64,000 nucleotides of DNA from Bacteroidota bacterium (GTDB lineage Bacteria > Bacteroidota > Bacteroidia > Flavobacteriales > Weeksellaceae), in the NCBI GenBank assembly GCA_023458415.1, contig JAEWZO010000026.1, positions 124,001 through 188,000 of the forward strand. The letters are read 5' to 3'. The position numbers and the translations under genes are program-made. Below the pieces are notes generated by a model. The model had not been told where the DNA came from. It saw only the letters and a list, made by a program, of their open reading frames with translations, and made no database searches. Numbering within the stretch: position 1 is the stretch's first letter; every line of letters begins with the position of its first letter. Positions 1 through 8,847 of the stretch are shown here, one piece after another.

Positions 1-336
1 CCTTTCTACACCGGGCTTTACACGTACGATGAGGTTGGGCTGGTTGAAGAACAAATAACCGATGAGATTATAAAGGACGAAAATTATTGGTGGATTAATT
101 CTGTTAAAAAATTTAAACCGGATTATGTTGTTTCGATTATACATAAACCTGGAACAGAAAACACTTATTACCGCGTTCGTCCCGGCGAGATGGATTATTT
201 CAACACGAATTATAAGTTGGTAAAAGAATATCCGATTCAGGAAGTGTACGATTCTGCACCGCAGATTCTGAAAATTGTTTATGGAATCCGTGCGATCGGA
301 CAGGATTATTATCTCTACAAAAAAGTGAATCCGTAA
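1..336 (+). CDS. C-terminal end of a polysaccharide-cluster membrane protein (partial)
   Basis: An open frame enters from the left edge in frame 1 and ends at a TAA that shares its last base with the ATG of the next gene. The 111 visible residues are rich in Tyr, Asp and Lys and have no membrane segment. They look like the soluble C-terminal tail that follows the transmembrane part of bacterial glycosyltransferase or polymerase proteins. The one-base stop/start overlap with the GT2 gene places it in the same polysaccharide operon. The N-terminus and any catalytic part are outside the window, so no function is assigned. Confidence 0.6.
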   Translation, partial: PFYTGLYTYDEVGLVEEQITDEIIKDENYWWINSVKKFKPDYVVSIIHKPGTENTYYRVRPGEMDYFNTNYKLVKEYPIQEVYDSAPQILKIVYGIRAIGQDYYLYKKVNP

Positions 337-1325
337 TGCCGAAAGTCTCCGTAATTGTTCCGGTATACAATGTTGAAAGATATCTTGCAAAATGTCTTCA
401 GTCTTTGGTGAAACAAACACTCGACGAGCTGGAAATTATTGTTGTAAACGACGGTTCCACGGATGGTTCGCAGCAGATTATTGATGAATTTCAGGAAAAA
501 TTTCCTTTGAAAATTAAGAGTTTTCAAAAGGAAAACGGAGGACTGAGTGACGCCAGAAATTTTGGATTAGACCGTGCTACAGGAGATTTTATCGGTTTTG
601 TGGACAGTGATGATTATGTTTCGGAAACCATGTTTGAAGAAATGCATCAGCTTGCGTTAAAGCATTCTGCAGAAATGGTAATCTGCAATCTTCAAAAGGT
701 TGATGAAAACGGAAAGGTTACCCAAAAACTCACCCAAATTCCGAATATGGCGGAAAAAATTGTTCTGGAAGAAAACTTTTCCGTGTTTTCAGATATGAGT
801 TACTTTGCGTGCAATAAACTTTTCCACAAAGATCTTTTTAAAACTAAAAGATTTAAGAAAGGAATTCATTTCGAGGACATTCAGCTCATTCCGCAACTGT
901 TGTTGGAATGTAGAATTCTGGCTCAGACTCAAAATTATCATTACCAGTATTTAGAAAGAACAGACTCAATCACCAAAAGCCATACGGAAAAAGGTTTGGA
1001 TATTCTAAATGCGGTAAAAGATGTGGAAAATGCTTTTGCCGATTCCCAATACTCAGAAAAAAAAGCCGATTTGAAAAATTTTCAGATTTTAGAGGGTGTA
1101 TACACTTTTCTGGCCTATCTTGCATTTGTGAAAGATGATTCTGTTTACAGAAATATGTCGGCTTCGGTAAAAAGATTTATGAGCGAACGCGGGATTTCAC
1201 TAAAAGATTTGATGAAGTATAATAGGTTTGGCAAAAACTATTTTTCGACATTACCTTTTAAGAAGAAAGTTTATTATGGGTTGTATTTTTTCGGGTTGGA
1301 AGGTGTCATCAGAAAAATTATTTAA
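336..1325 (+). CDS. Glycosyltransferase family 2 protein
   Basis: This 329-residue protein is a cytoplasmic GT-A fold glycosyltransferase that would transfer a sugar from a nucleotide donor to a lipid-linked glycan. The N-terminus shows the family start VSVIVPVYNVERYLAKCL, the nucleotide-binding VNDGSTDGS at about residues 37-45, and the metal-binding DSDDY at about 90-94. No transmembrane helix is evident. It overlaps the preceding stop by one base and is followed by an EpsG-like polymerase, which fits surface polysaccharide assembly. The donor and acceptor sugars cannot be told from the sequence. Confidence 0.9.
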   Translation: MPKVSVIVPVYNVERYLAKCLQSLVKQTLDELEIIVVNDGSTDGSQQIIDEFQEKFPLKIKSFQKENGGLSDARNFGLDRATGDFIGFVDSDDYVSETMFEEMHQLALKHSAEMVICNLQKVDENGKVTQKLTQIPNMAEKIVLEENFSVFSDMSYFACNKLFHKDLFKTKRFKKGIHFEDIQLIPQLLLECRILAQTQNYHYQYLERTDSITKSHTEKGLDILNAVKDVENAFADSQYSEKKADLKNFQILEGVYTFLAYLAFVKDDSVYRNMSASVKRFMSERGISLKDLMKYNRFGKNYFSTLPFKKKVYYGLYFFGLEGVIRKII

Positions 1326-1366
1326 CAGTTTATATTTGAAGGAATTATAGTTCTGAGTTAAAATAA

Positions 1367-2500
1367 ATGGCAATTTTACATCCTGTTTATCTTATTATTT
1401 TTGGCGTGCTGCTTTTTGCTTTCGCAACGCACGAGCGCATGCAGAAAACTGATATGAACAGGCTTCTGATTTTTGCAGCTGTTCTCATGATAATCATGGC
1501 GGGTGGAAGATCCGATGTTGGAGCAGATTATCCGGTTTATTCGCGAATGTATCGTTTCGGGTTTCCCAATTACACCACCTATCTTGATGTTTGGCGAAAG
1601 GCGACTTTTCAGCCCAATTCTATGGAAATCGAGTGGCTGTTTGTTTTGATTAATAAACTTTACTACGATTTTCAGCTTCCGTTTTATGCGGTCACATTTA
1701 CGATGGCCATTATTTCTGTTACTACACAACTTAAGACTTTTTTACAATATTCAGAAATTCCCGCCTTAAGTATGCTGTTTTACTTCATGGCCATTTACTT
1801 TTTCACGGACAGTGGACAGATGCGACAGGGTTTAGGAACGGCAATATGTGTGTATTCTTTACGTTACATTATTTCCAGAAACTTAAAAGGATTTCTTATC
1901 TGTATGTTTATCGCGCTCGGTATGCATAAATCCACTGTAATTTTTCTGCCCGCATACTGGATTGCCACTTTGCCATTTATGAACAGGCACTGGATTCCCC
2001 TTCTTATTACCTCTGTATTATTAGCACCGTTTGAAGTTTATAATCTTTTTGGCGGTCTCATCACTTCACTTACGCCGGCTGATGTTGCCAACGCTTATGA
2101 AGGTTACTCACAGGACCACTATTATGGAGGGGAGCTTGAAACAGGTGCAGGAGATTTTATCAATATTTTCTTTATCGTATTTATTCTTCTCTTCGATAAA
2201 ACGGCACAAAGGAAAATTGCCTATTACGAATATTACCGAAATCTTGCACTTTTCGGTTATTGTTTATACTATATCTTCCGTGGGAATACTATTTTTGCGA
2301 CAAGACTTCCAGGAGTTTATATAGCAATGGCCGGCTATTTTGCGGTTCCCGGAATTGTGAAAGCCGTAGGAGAGCAGTTGCGGATTACACTCAAATTTGT
2401 ATTGATAGCTTATTTTCTGGGATACAGCTTCCTCTTCTCGCGGGTAAATGCAGACAGGGCGCGCTTTACCTACGGGAAATATGATAATGTACTTTGGTAA
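1367..2500 (+). CDS. EpsG family polysaccharide polymerase-like membrane protein
   Basis: A 377-residue polytopic membrane protein with about ten hydrophobic segments. The short motif GGRSDVGADYPVYSRMY after the second helix is typical of EpsG-family proteins, which act as Wzy-type polymerases or repeat-unit handling proteins in exopolysaccharide synthesis. The start is an ATG 41 bases after the GT2 stop. It lies between a glycosyltransferase and an initiating phosphosugar transferase, which supports a polymerase role. EpsG proteins diverge strongly, so the exact reaction is inferred. Confidence 0.82.
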   Translation: MAILHPVYLIIFGVLLFAFATHERMQKTDMNRLLIFAAVLMIIMAGGRSDVGADYPVYSRMYRFGFPNYTTYLDVWRKATFQPNSMEIEWLFVLINKLYYDFQLPFYAVTFTMAIISVTTQLKTFLQYSEIPALSMLFYFMAIYFFTDSGQMRQGLGTAICVYSLRYIISRNLKGFLICMFIALGMHKSTVIFLPAYWIATLPFMNRHWIPLLITSVLLAPFEVYNLFGGLITSLTPADVANAYEGYSQDHYYGGELETGAGDFINIFFIVFILLFDKTAQRKIAYYEYYRNLALFGYCLYYIFRGNTIFATRLPGVYIAMAGYFAVPGIVKAVGEQLRITLKFVLIAYFLGYSFLFSRVNADRARFTYGKYDNVLW

Positions 2501-2501
2501 C

Positions 2502-3617
2502 ATGGATGATATAAGAGCAATTGATGTATTAACCTTTGGCATTCCGCTTTTCTACATAAAGCTGGTCCTGGGATTTTTGTTTTCGTTGCTGATTACCTAT
2601 TTTTCGATCCCGACAATTGTAAAAATTTCCCGTAGAAAAAACCTGATGGACGAGCCGGGAGTTCGCAGTTCGCATCTGCGTAAAATCCCCAATCTTGGCG
2701 GTATTGCCCTCTTTTATGCTATCGGCATATGCGCCTCAATTTTTGCTTTTGAACTTTTTGAACTTTACAAATTTCTCTTTGCATCTTTAATTGTCCTGTT
2801 GTACATCGGTGTGATGGATGATATTGTTGTAATGAGGGCTTATAAAAAACTATTGGCGCAGATACTGGTTTCAGCTCTGATTGTTATTGGTTCGGATGTT
2901 CGTATAACAAACCTGTTCGGAGTTTTTGGCGTTTATGAACTGAATTATTTTTTCAGTGTTCTGTTTACGATTTTCACTTTTATCATCCTCATTAACGCCT
3001 TTAATCTTATTGATGGTATTGATGGCCTTGCAGGAGGTTATTCGATTCTCTGCAGCTTTTTCTTCGGTGTCAGTTATTTCCGACTTGGCGAGTACAATTA
3101 TCCTCTAGTGGTGCTTTCATCAGTAATTATTGGCGCTGTACTAGGATTTCTTTATTATAATCTATCCAATTATCGGACTTTGAAAATCTTTATGGGTGAT
3201 ACCGGATCCATGCTGCTGGGTTTTCTGCTTGCTTTTACTGCAGTTTGTTTTATTGATATTTTTATTGATAAAGAGTTGCCGGGCGTGCCGAGATATTTCT
3301 TGCAATCTGCGCCAGCCATCGCAGTCGCTATTCTGATTTTACCGATTGTTGATACCCTCAATGTTATTATCATAAGGTTGGCAACAAAAAAATCACCTTT
3401 TGAAGCCGATAAGAATCATATCCACCATAAACTTCTGCAGCTAGGGCTTTCGCACCGCAGATCAACATTTTATATATTACTTTATTACATTTTTATTGTA
3501 TTTATCGCGTATTATTTCAGGCATCTGAATGTGAATATTCTTTTGCTGATTGTTGTTTCCGTTGGGTTCGTAGGAGCTTATATTCCTAATGTAGTACAGA
3601 GGTTTACTAAAATCTAA
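2502..3617 (+). CDS. WecA/MraY-type undecaprenyl-phosphate phosphosugar transferase
   Basis: An integral membrane protein of about 371 residues that moves a phospho-HexNAc from a UDP-sugar onto undecaprenyl phosphate, the first step of surface glycan assembly. Visible family motifs are MDD in a cytoplasmic loop (about residue 105), NLIDGIDGLAGG, MGDTGSMLLGF and the C-terminal HIHHKLLQLGLSHR of the WecA branch. About ten hydrophobic helices are present. The frame is open back to 2448, inside epsG. I chose the ATG one base after the epsG stop; in-frame ATGs at 2481 and 2487 are alternatives. Confidence 0.88.
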   Translation: MDDIRAIDVLTFGIPLFYIKLVLGFLFSLLITYFSIPTIVKISRRKNLMDEPGVRSSHLRKIPNLGGIALFYAIGICASIFAFELFELYKFLFASLIVLLYIGVMDDIVVMRAYKKLLAQILVSALIVIGSDVRITNLFGVFGVYELNYFFSVLFTIFTFIILINAFNLIDGIDGLAGGYSILCSFFFGVSYFRLGEYNYPLVVLSSVIIGAVLGFLYYNLSNYRTLKIFMGDTGSMLLGFLLAFTAVCFIDIFIDKELPGVPRYFLQSAPAIAVAILILPIVDTLNVIIIRLATKKSPFEADKNHIHHKLLQLGLSHRRSTFYILLYYIFIVFIAYYFRHLNVNILLLIVVSVGFVGAYIPNVVQRFTKI

Positions 3618-3627
3618 CTTAAAATGC

Positions 3628-3635
3628 TATTTTTG
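3628..3635 (+). promoter_or_regulatory. Bacteroidota -7 box TATTTTTG upstream of the export genes
   Basis: The box matches TAnnTTTG and lies 15 bases before the Wza-like start, so it could drive the export/kinase pair separately from the upstream genes. No clear -33 TTG is seen at the usual distance. Confidence 0.45.
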
Positions 3636-3649
3636 TAGCGAAAATATAA

Positions 3650-4510
3650 ATGATGAAATACTTAAAACTGCTTTGTCTTTTGGTTCTAGGTTTTACGGTA
3701 ACTTCTTGTGTTACGACTAAGGACGTAAGATATTTGCAGCCTAGCGAAACATTGGTTATCAACGAAGAAGGTCTTGTTCCCTATAACCATACGCAATACA
3801 GAATCACCAAGAATGATTTGCTTACTTTAAACATTGTGACAACGCCTAAAGGCGATGCTGCACAGTTTTATTCAAATCTCAATGCTTCACAAAACTCTGG
3901 AGCAGGTGGCGTTCAGGTTGCTGGAGCAGGTGGTATCGGTGGATCAGGAGGGTCCGGAGGAAATGCAAGAATCTATTTTAATGGTTTGAAAGTAAACTCA
4001 GTAGGCGAGATATATGTGTTTGGGATTGGATTTATTCCTGCTGAAGGCAAAACAATTGAAGAACTCACACAGGAAATTCAGGACAGAGTGAATGAGAACT
4101 TTCTGGAAGGGAAATCAGAAGTTAGGCTGAACATCGACGGGATTACTTACTATATCCTTGGCGACACAGAAACAGTTGGGATGACAGGAGAAAAAACTAC
4201 CCATAAAAACACACTTACACTTACAGAAGCGCTTGCTATTAACGGCGGACTTAATAGAACTGTCGACCGTACCAATATTAGAATTCACAGGAAATATCCC
4301 GAAGGAATCAAGATTGCGAGGATTGATCTCACCCGTGAAGATGCCATGAATTCTCCATATTACTGGGTTCAAAACGGGGATGAAATTTTTCTGGAAACCA
4401 GAGCGAAAAACCTTAACGGTTTCGGGAAAGATCCTATTCAGACGCTTACAACGGGTGTAAGTTTGCTTACTACAGCAATGTCTATTTACTTACTTCTCAC
4501 AAGATTATAG
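3650..4510 (+). CDS. Polysaccharide biosynthesis/export lipoprotein (Wza-like)
   Basis: A 286-residue outer-membrane auxiliary protein expected to form the polysaccharide exit channel. The lipoprotein signal ends TVTSC with the lipidated Cys at residue 20. A polysaccharide-export domain (ITKNDLLTLNIVTTPKGDA) and a SLBB-like part follow, and a C-terminal hydrophobic segment (LLTTAMSIYLLLTRL) is present as in Wza relatives. An unusual glycine-rich stretch lies at about residues 83-104 inside the export domain. It ends one base before the Wzc-like gene, so the two are almost certainly co-translated partners. Two adjacent ATGs (3650, 3653) can serve as start. Confidence 0.9.
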   Translation: MMKYLKLLCLLVLGFTVTSCVTTKDVRYLQPSETLVINEEGLVPYNHTQYRITKNDLLTLNIVTTPKGDAAQFYSNLNASQNSGAGGVQVAGAGGIGGSGGSGGNARIYFNGLKVNSVGEIYVFGIGFIPAEGKTIEELTQEIQDRVNENFLEGKSEVRLNIDGITYYILGDTETVGMTGEKTTHKNTLTLTEALAINGGLNRTVDRTNIRIHRKYPEGIKIARIDLTREDAMNSPYYWVQNGDEIFLETRAKNLNGFGKDPIQTLTTGVSLLTTAMSIYLLLTRL

Positions 4511-4511
4511 A

Positions 4512-6992
4512 ATGATTCCGGAAAAAGAAAATATTAAAGAGACTTCCACGACCAAGGAAAAAGTGGGATCATTTTCCTTTTTTGATCCTGTGCATTTTGT
4601 CAGAAGAGTACTGAATAACTGGTATTGGTTTGTGCTGATGGGTATTTTGGGTTATGCTATTGGCTGGTTTTACAGTAAGTATTATGCCGAAAGAATCTAT
4701 GCCTCAAATCTATCGCTCAGTATTTCCAGTAATACGGCAAGCTACTTTACTCCCAATCAGTCTATTAATTTCATTTGGGGCCAAAGCGGAAACCAGGACG
4801 GTATTCTGCTTAAAAAAATGCTTTTATCCAGAAGTCATAACGAATATTTGGTTAAAGAACTCAATCTCTATACTAATTATTCAACCAAAGGTTTAATTAA
4901 AACAACCTATCTTGATCGCTTTGATTCGCCCGTGTTTTTAGAGATTGATAAGAATCATCTACAGCAAGTTAATTATCCTATTACTCTTGTTCCAAAAGGT
5001 GGAGACCGATACGAGATTGTTTTACCAGAAGAAGGACACAGCACAAATCTTTATAATTACAATTCCGAAGCATTCGAGAGGATTTCAGCGTTTGGAAGAC
5101 CGGCAAATAAAATTATTGCAGTCAACCAATGGTATGAAACTCCTAATCTGAAGTTTCGATTGGTGAAGAATAATACACCCAGCAACATTAAGTTTGAAAA
5201 TGTAATTATCACTCTTGTTACTGTAAACCAAGCGGTGAATGCGATTGTTGCAACGACAGACGTAGCGTTTGATCCTGAAATTGGATCTATTATGATTATC
5301 TCGAAACGGGGATATAATCTGAACAGCACCGTCAATTTCCTTAATACTTCCGTCGAAGTCTTGAAGAACAAAAGGCTGATTGACCAAAACACAGTTGATA
5401 AAAATACTGCTGAATATATAGCACAAAATCTAAGTGAAATAAGGAGAAAGCTTGATTCTGCAGGGCAGAAACTTAACCAGGTTAAAGTAAATGAAAGGCT
5501 TTACGATATTGAAGGGAAAGACTTAAAAACACTAGAGAAAATTAATCAGTTAGAGTCTGAACGTGCCGCACTTCTAACAAGGATTAATTCTTTGAATTCC
5601 ATCCGAAATACTATGGCTTCCGACAACCTGGATAGAATAATAAGCTTGAACGCAGCAGGTGTAGAAGACGGTATGTTTACCGCAACTGTTTCTGAACTGA
5701 AATCGCTTTATGCCAAAAGAAGAGAGCTTGCCACTATTTACACGCCAGATTCAGAGCCCATGAGGGAAATCAACCGCTTAATCAGTGAGGCACGCGGGAA
5801 TTCTCAGAACAGCCTTTCAAGATATTATAGTACATATTATGGCCAACTTCAGCAGCTCAATAACCAAATAAATCAGGCAGATGCCTCTCTGGCCAGTTTC
5901 CCGGAACAGCAACGGCGATTTCTGGATGTTCAGCGCGGTTATAATATTATTGAGACCACATATAACACTTTGCTTTCTAAGCAGGCTGAAACTCAGATGC
6001 GTGTTGCAACCAATAAGTCGGATTTAACGGTAATTGACCCTGCGAAAAACTTGGGGCAAGGACCTATTGCGCCTAATGTTCAGCGTACCCAATATGGAAT
6101 TATGGGTGGATTGTTACTATTACCGCTGCTTTTATTGTTTGTTGGGGAAGTTTTGGATAACAGAATCAGAAATATTAAAGAACTCCTTCAAGCCACTAAA
6201 ATACCTTTGCTTGGCGTTATCGGTAAAAATAATCACGATAACAATCTTGTGGTTATCGAGCAGCCTAAATCTTCAATTTCAGAAGCTTTCCGCGGTATAC
6301 GCGCTAATCTGCGTTTCCTTTATGGTGACGACAGCAAATGTCAGGTTATTGTGGTTACTTCATCTGTAGGAGGTGAAGGGAAAACTTTTACTTCCATTAA
6401 TATTGCTTCGGTCTTGGCGCTTAGTGGTAAAAAAACTATTCTTCTTGGAATGGATTTGAGAAAACCTAAGATTTTTGGCGATTTCAAGATCGACAATAAG
6501 TACGGAATCTCCAATTATCTTACCGGAGAAGTGGATAAGGAAACCATTATCAATCAAACAAAAGTTCCCGCTCTGCATGTGGCAACTTCCGGTCCGATTC
6601 CACCAAATCCTTCGGAGATTTTAATGAGTCAGAAAAATGTAGATTTCATTGAAAGCCTTAGAAACGATTACGATTTTGTGATTATCGATTCGCCACCGGT
6701 TGGATTGGTTGCTGACTCTTTCGAATTGATGAAGCACGCCGATGCAAGTATTTATGTGGTTCGACATGAGTACACAGAAAAATACATGCTCAAAATGATT
6801 GCAGAAAAATATCATAATAAAGAAGCAGCACATATCGGACTTGTGTACAACGATTACTTCGTGAAGCAAGGTTACGGCTATGGTTACGGCTATGGTTATG
6901 GCTACGGATATTTTGACGAAGACAAAAATTATGAGGAGCCATTCCTAATTAAGGTCAGAAATAAACTTCGAACTCTGTTCAACCGGAAATAA
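4512..6992 (+). CDS. Wzc-like polysaccharide co-polymerase / bacterial tyrosine kinase
   Basis: An 826-residue inner-membrane protein that controls chain length and export and autophosphorylates on tyrosines. The N-terminal Wzz domain follows a helix at about residues 36-55 (WYWFVLMGILGYAIGWF). A long coiled-coil periplasmic region leads to a second helix at about 535-555. The C-terminal BY-kinase has Walker A SSVGGEGKT (about 617-625), Walker A' LLGMDLRKPK and Walker B FVIIDSPP (about 720). The C-terminal tail carries seven Gly-Tyr dipeptides and further tyrosines (DKNYEEPF), the likely phosphorylation cluster. It follows the Wza-like gene by one base and is closed by a terminator. Confidence 0.93.
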   Translation: MIPEKENIKETSTTKEKVGSFSFFDPVHFVRRVLNNWYWFVLMGILGYAIGWFYSKYYAERIYASNLSLSISSNTASYFTPNQSINFIWGQSGNQDGILLKKMLLSRSHNEYLVKELNLYTNYSTKGLIKTTYLDRFDSPVFLEIDKNHLQQVNYPITLVPKGGDRYEIVLPEEGHSTNLYNYNSEAFERISAFGRPANKIIAVNQWYETPNLKFRLVKNNTPSNIKFENVIITLVTVNQAVNAIVATTDVAFDPEIGSIMIISKRGYNLNSTVNFLNTSVEVLKNKRLIDQNTVDKNTAEYIAQNLSEIRRKLDSAGQKLNQVKVNERLYDIEGKDLKTLEKINQLESERAALLTRINSLNSIRNTMASDNLDRIISLNAAGVEDGMFTATVSELKSLYAKRRELATIYTPDSEPMREINRLISEARGNSQNSLSRYYSTYYGQLQQLNNQINQADASLASFPEQQRRFLDVQRGYNIIETTYNTLLSKQAETQMRVATNKSDLTVIDPAKNLGQGPIAPNVQRTQYGIMGGLLLLPLLLLFVGEVLDNRIRNIKELLQATKIPLLGVIGKNNHDNNLVVIEQPKSSISEAFRGIRANLRFLYGDDSKCQVIVVTSSVGGEGKTFTSINIASVLALSGKKTILLGMDLRKPKIFGDFKIDNKYGISNYLTGEVDKETIINQTKVPALHVATSGPIPPNPSEILMSQKNVDFIESLRNDYDFVIIDSPPVGLVADSFELMKHADASIYVVRHEYTEKYMLKMIAEKYHNKEAAHIGLVYNDYFVKQGYGYGYGYGYGYGYFDEDKNYEEPFLIKVRNKLRTLFNRK
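6870..6911 (+). repeat. In-frame tandem repeat encoding (Gly-Tyr)x7
   Basis: A 12-base unit GGTTACGGCTAT occurs twice, followed by degenerate copies, giving seven consecutive Gly-Tyr pairs in the kinase tail (residues about 787-800). The tandem structure allows unit gain or loss in steps of six bases without frameshift. Confidence 0.85.
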
Positions 6993-7002
6993 TCAACAAC
7001 TG

Positions 7003-7030
7003 AAACCCTTAGAAATGAGGGTTTTATTTT
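7003..7030 (+). terminator. Rho-independent terminator of the polysaccharide operon
   Basis: AAACCCT (7003-7009) pairs with AGGGTTT (7018-7024) and is followed by a T-rich run. It lies just after the Wzc-like stop and separates this operon from the envelope block. Confidence 0.75.
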
Positions 7031-7135
7031 TGGAAAGAATAAAAAAAACAAAACCACGTTTTTATCTCAGAAAAATTAAGGTTTTTTGGAGTTATTTAAC
7101 TAAATATTAAGAACTTCCTAAACATAAAAATGTTT

Positions 7136-7143
7136 TATATTTG
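7136..7143 (+). promoter_or_regulatory. -7 box TATATTTG before the DUF6089-uppS-bamA block
   Basis: The box matches TAnnTTTG and predicts a transcript starting near 7148, a few bases before the ATG at 7155. No strong -33 element is visible. Confidence 0.55.
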
Positions 7144-7154
7144 CAAAATTGTTC

Positions 7155-8072
7155 ATGAAAACAGCTGAAGCACCTTCAATGGTTAGAAAAATAGTTTTAT
7201 CGTTGCTCCTTATTCTGATTTTTCCGTCTGGTTATAAAGCCCAGCGTCATGAAATTGGTGTTCAGCTCGGAATCAGTAATTTAGTAGGCGATATTGGACG
7301 TACCAATTACGTTCTGCAAAAGCCGATTCTCGATAACCTTGCAGATTATGGTTTGCCCTTTTACGGTGGTATTTTGTACCGTATGAATTTTAATCCTTAT
7401 CAAACGCTTCGTTTCAATGTTGGGTACAGCCATATACAGTTTGTAGATGCTGTTGCAAAAGAAGATTACCGTCGACAGAGAGGATTTTGGGGAACGAACT
7501 CTGCGATTGAAGCTGATGCTATTTTCGAATACAACTTTTTCCCTGTAAACGACGAACAGAGAAGCATGATAAGCCCTTATGTTTTTGGTGGTATTGGTGC
7601 GATGATTGTAAATACCCCGCAGGTAGTATTGGATCATGATTTCCGTCGTGATGCAGGAGGAACTGCAATAGCGCCTACATCGGAGCAGAATTTTGTTTCT
7701 ACGCCTGATTATATTTCATCAAATAAAATGACTTTTGCGGTGCCTTTCGGTGTTGGTCTGAAATACAAATTCAACTACAACTGGGCGCTTTTTGGTGAAT
7801 TCATGTTTCGTCCTACTTTCTCTGATTCTATTGACTACAGTATGATTGATGATAAGAATATGAAGCAGACCTACAATAAAGATTTTGCAGGTACTGCAAA
7901 TCCCAATCAATCATTGCTTCAGGAAGAACCGTACATTAATGTAGCCAACGAAAGAGCACAGCAATACCTCGAAAGTCGCCAACTTGGCAATATTCAATCA
8001 AAAGATTGGGTAAACTCTATGACGATTGGTTTATCATACTCATTCGGAAGACCGCCTTGTTACTGTGATTAA
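7155..8072 (+). CDS. DUF6089 family outer-membrane beta-barrel protein
   Basis: A protein of about 305 residues with a signal peptide (VRKIVLSLLLILIFPSGYKAQ) followed by HEIGVQLGISNLVGDIG, the opening of DUF6089, and alternating aromatic/polar strands ending in MTIGLSYSFG, as expected for a small outer-membrane barrel. The frame is also open from a TTG at 7149, but the promoter position favours the ATG at 7155. A third candidate is the ATG at 7179, which starts directly at the signal peptide. The DUF6089-uppS-bamA order recurs in Flavobacteriia, suggesting an envelope assembly role that is still undefined. Confidence 0.82.
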   Translation: MKTAEAPSMVRKIVLSLLLILIFPSGYKAQRHEIGVQLGISNLVGDIGRTNYVLQKPILDNLADYGLPFYGGILYRMNFNPYQTLRFNVGYSHIQFVDAVAKEDYRRQRGFWGTNSAIEADAIFEYNFFPVNDEQRSMISPYVFGGIGAMIVNTPQVVLDHDFRRDAGGTAIAPTSEQNFVSTPDYISSNKMTFAVPFGVGLKYKFNYNWALFGEFMFRPTFSDSIDYSMIDDKNMKQTYNKDFAGTANPNQSLLQEEPYINVANERAQQYLESRQLGNIQSKDWVNSMTIGLSYSFGRPPCYCD

Positions 8073-8073
8073 T

Positions 8074-8838
8074 ATGGAATCATTCAAGTCTAAAATAAAT
8101 CCGCAGAAACTTCCGCAGCATGTCGCCATTATTATGGACGGCAATGGACGTTGGGCAAAATCTAAGGGTGAAGAGCGTACTTTTGGGCACCGCAATGCAA
8201 TTGAAGCAGTGCGTAATGCCATTAATGCCTGCAACGAAATTCATATTCCGTATTTAACGTTGTACACTTTTTCGTCTGAAAACTGGAGCCGCCCGAAGGA
8301 AGAAGTAAGTTCACTGATGAGTTTGCTTTCAGAAACTTTGCTTCTGGAAGCGGAAGATATTTTCACAAAAGGTCTTCGGATGCATGTAATCGGTGATATC
8401 GAAAAGCTTCCGGAGCTGGTTAGAGATCAACTGCTTCATGTAGTAGATATTACAAAAAACAATACAAGAGGAAATTTGGTTCTCGCTTTGTCGTACGGTT
8501 CGCAAAAGGAAATCCTTTCGGCTGTGAAAAAAATCTGTTCGCAGGTGAAAAACGGAAAAATATCTGAAGAAGATATTAACGAAGAACTGTTTGAAAAAAA
8601 TCTGTACACCAAAGATTTTCCACCTGTAGACTTGCTTATCCGCACCAGTGGAGAAGTTCGCATCAGTAACTTTTTGCTGTGGCAAATTGCCTATGCCGAG
8701 TTGCAGTTTCTGGATGTTCTTTGGCCGGATTTTTCGAAAGAGAATTTTTTCGAGTGCATTTACAATTATCAGAATAAAGAGCGCCGGTTCGGCAAAACAA
8801 GCGATCAGCTTGATCAAGAAAATAATAAGATTAGTTAG
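8074..8838 (+). CDS. uppS: Isoprenyl (undecaprenyl diphosphate) synthase
   Basis: A 254-residue cis-prenyltransferase that condenses isopentenyl diphosphate into the C55 carrier lipid needed for peptidoglycan and surface glycans. The catalytic motif IMDGNGRWA lies at residues 20-28 with the essential Asp at 22. FSSENWSRP and the C-terminal IRTSGEVRISNFLLWQ are also present. An upstream extension of the frame to 8026 overlaps the DUF6089 gene; the ATG one base after that stop gives a normal N-terminus and length. Its product also feeds the polysaccharide genes at the start of the window. Confidence 0.96.
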   Translation: MESFKSKINPQKLPQHVAIIMDGNGRWAKSKGEERTFGHRNAIEAVRNAINACNEIHIPYLTLYTFSSENWSRPKEEVSSLMSLLSETLLLEAEDIFTKGLRMHVIGDIEKLPELVRDQLLHVVDITKNNTRGNLVLALSYGSQKEILSAVKKICSQVKNGKISEEDINEELFEKNLYTKDFPPVDLLIRTSGEVRISNFLLWQIAYAELQFLDVLWPDFSKENFFECIYNYQNKERRFGKTSDQLDQENNKIS

Positions 8839-8847
8839 AAAGATACA

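Noticed and set aside
2031..2484. Two plus-strand frames inside the EpsG gene (97 and 74 codons), considered as a split gene or frameshift.
   Set aside because: The main frame is continuous with normal membrane segments, so no frameshift is needed.
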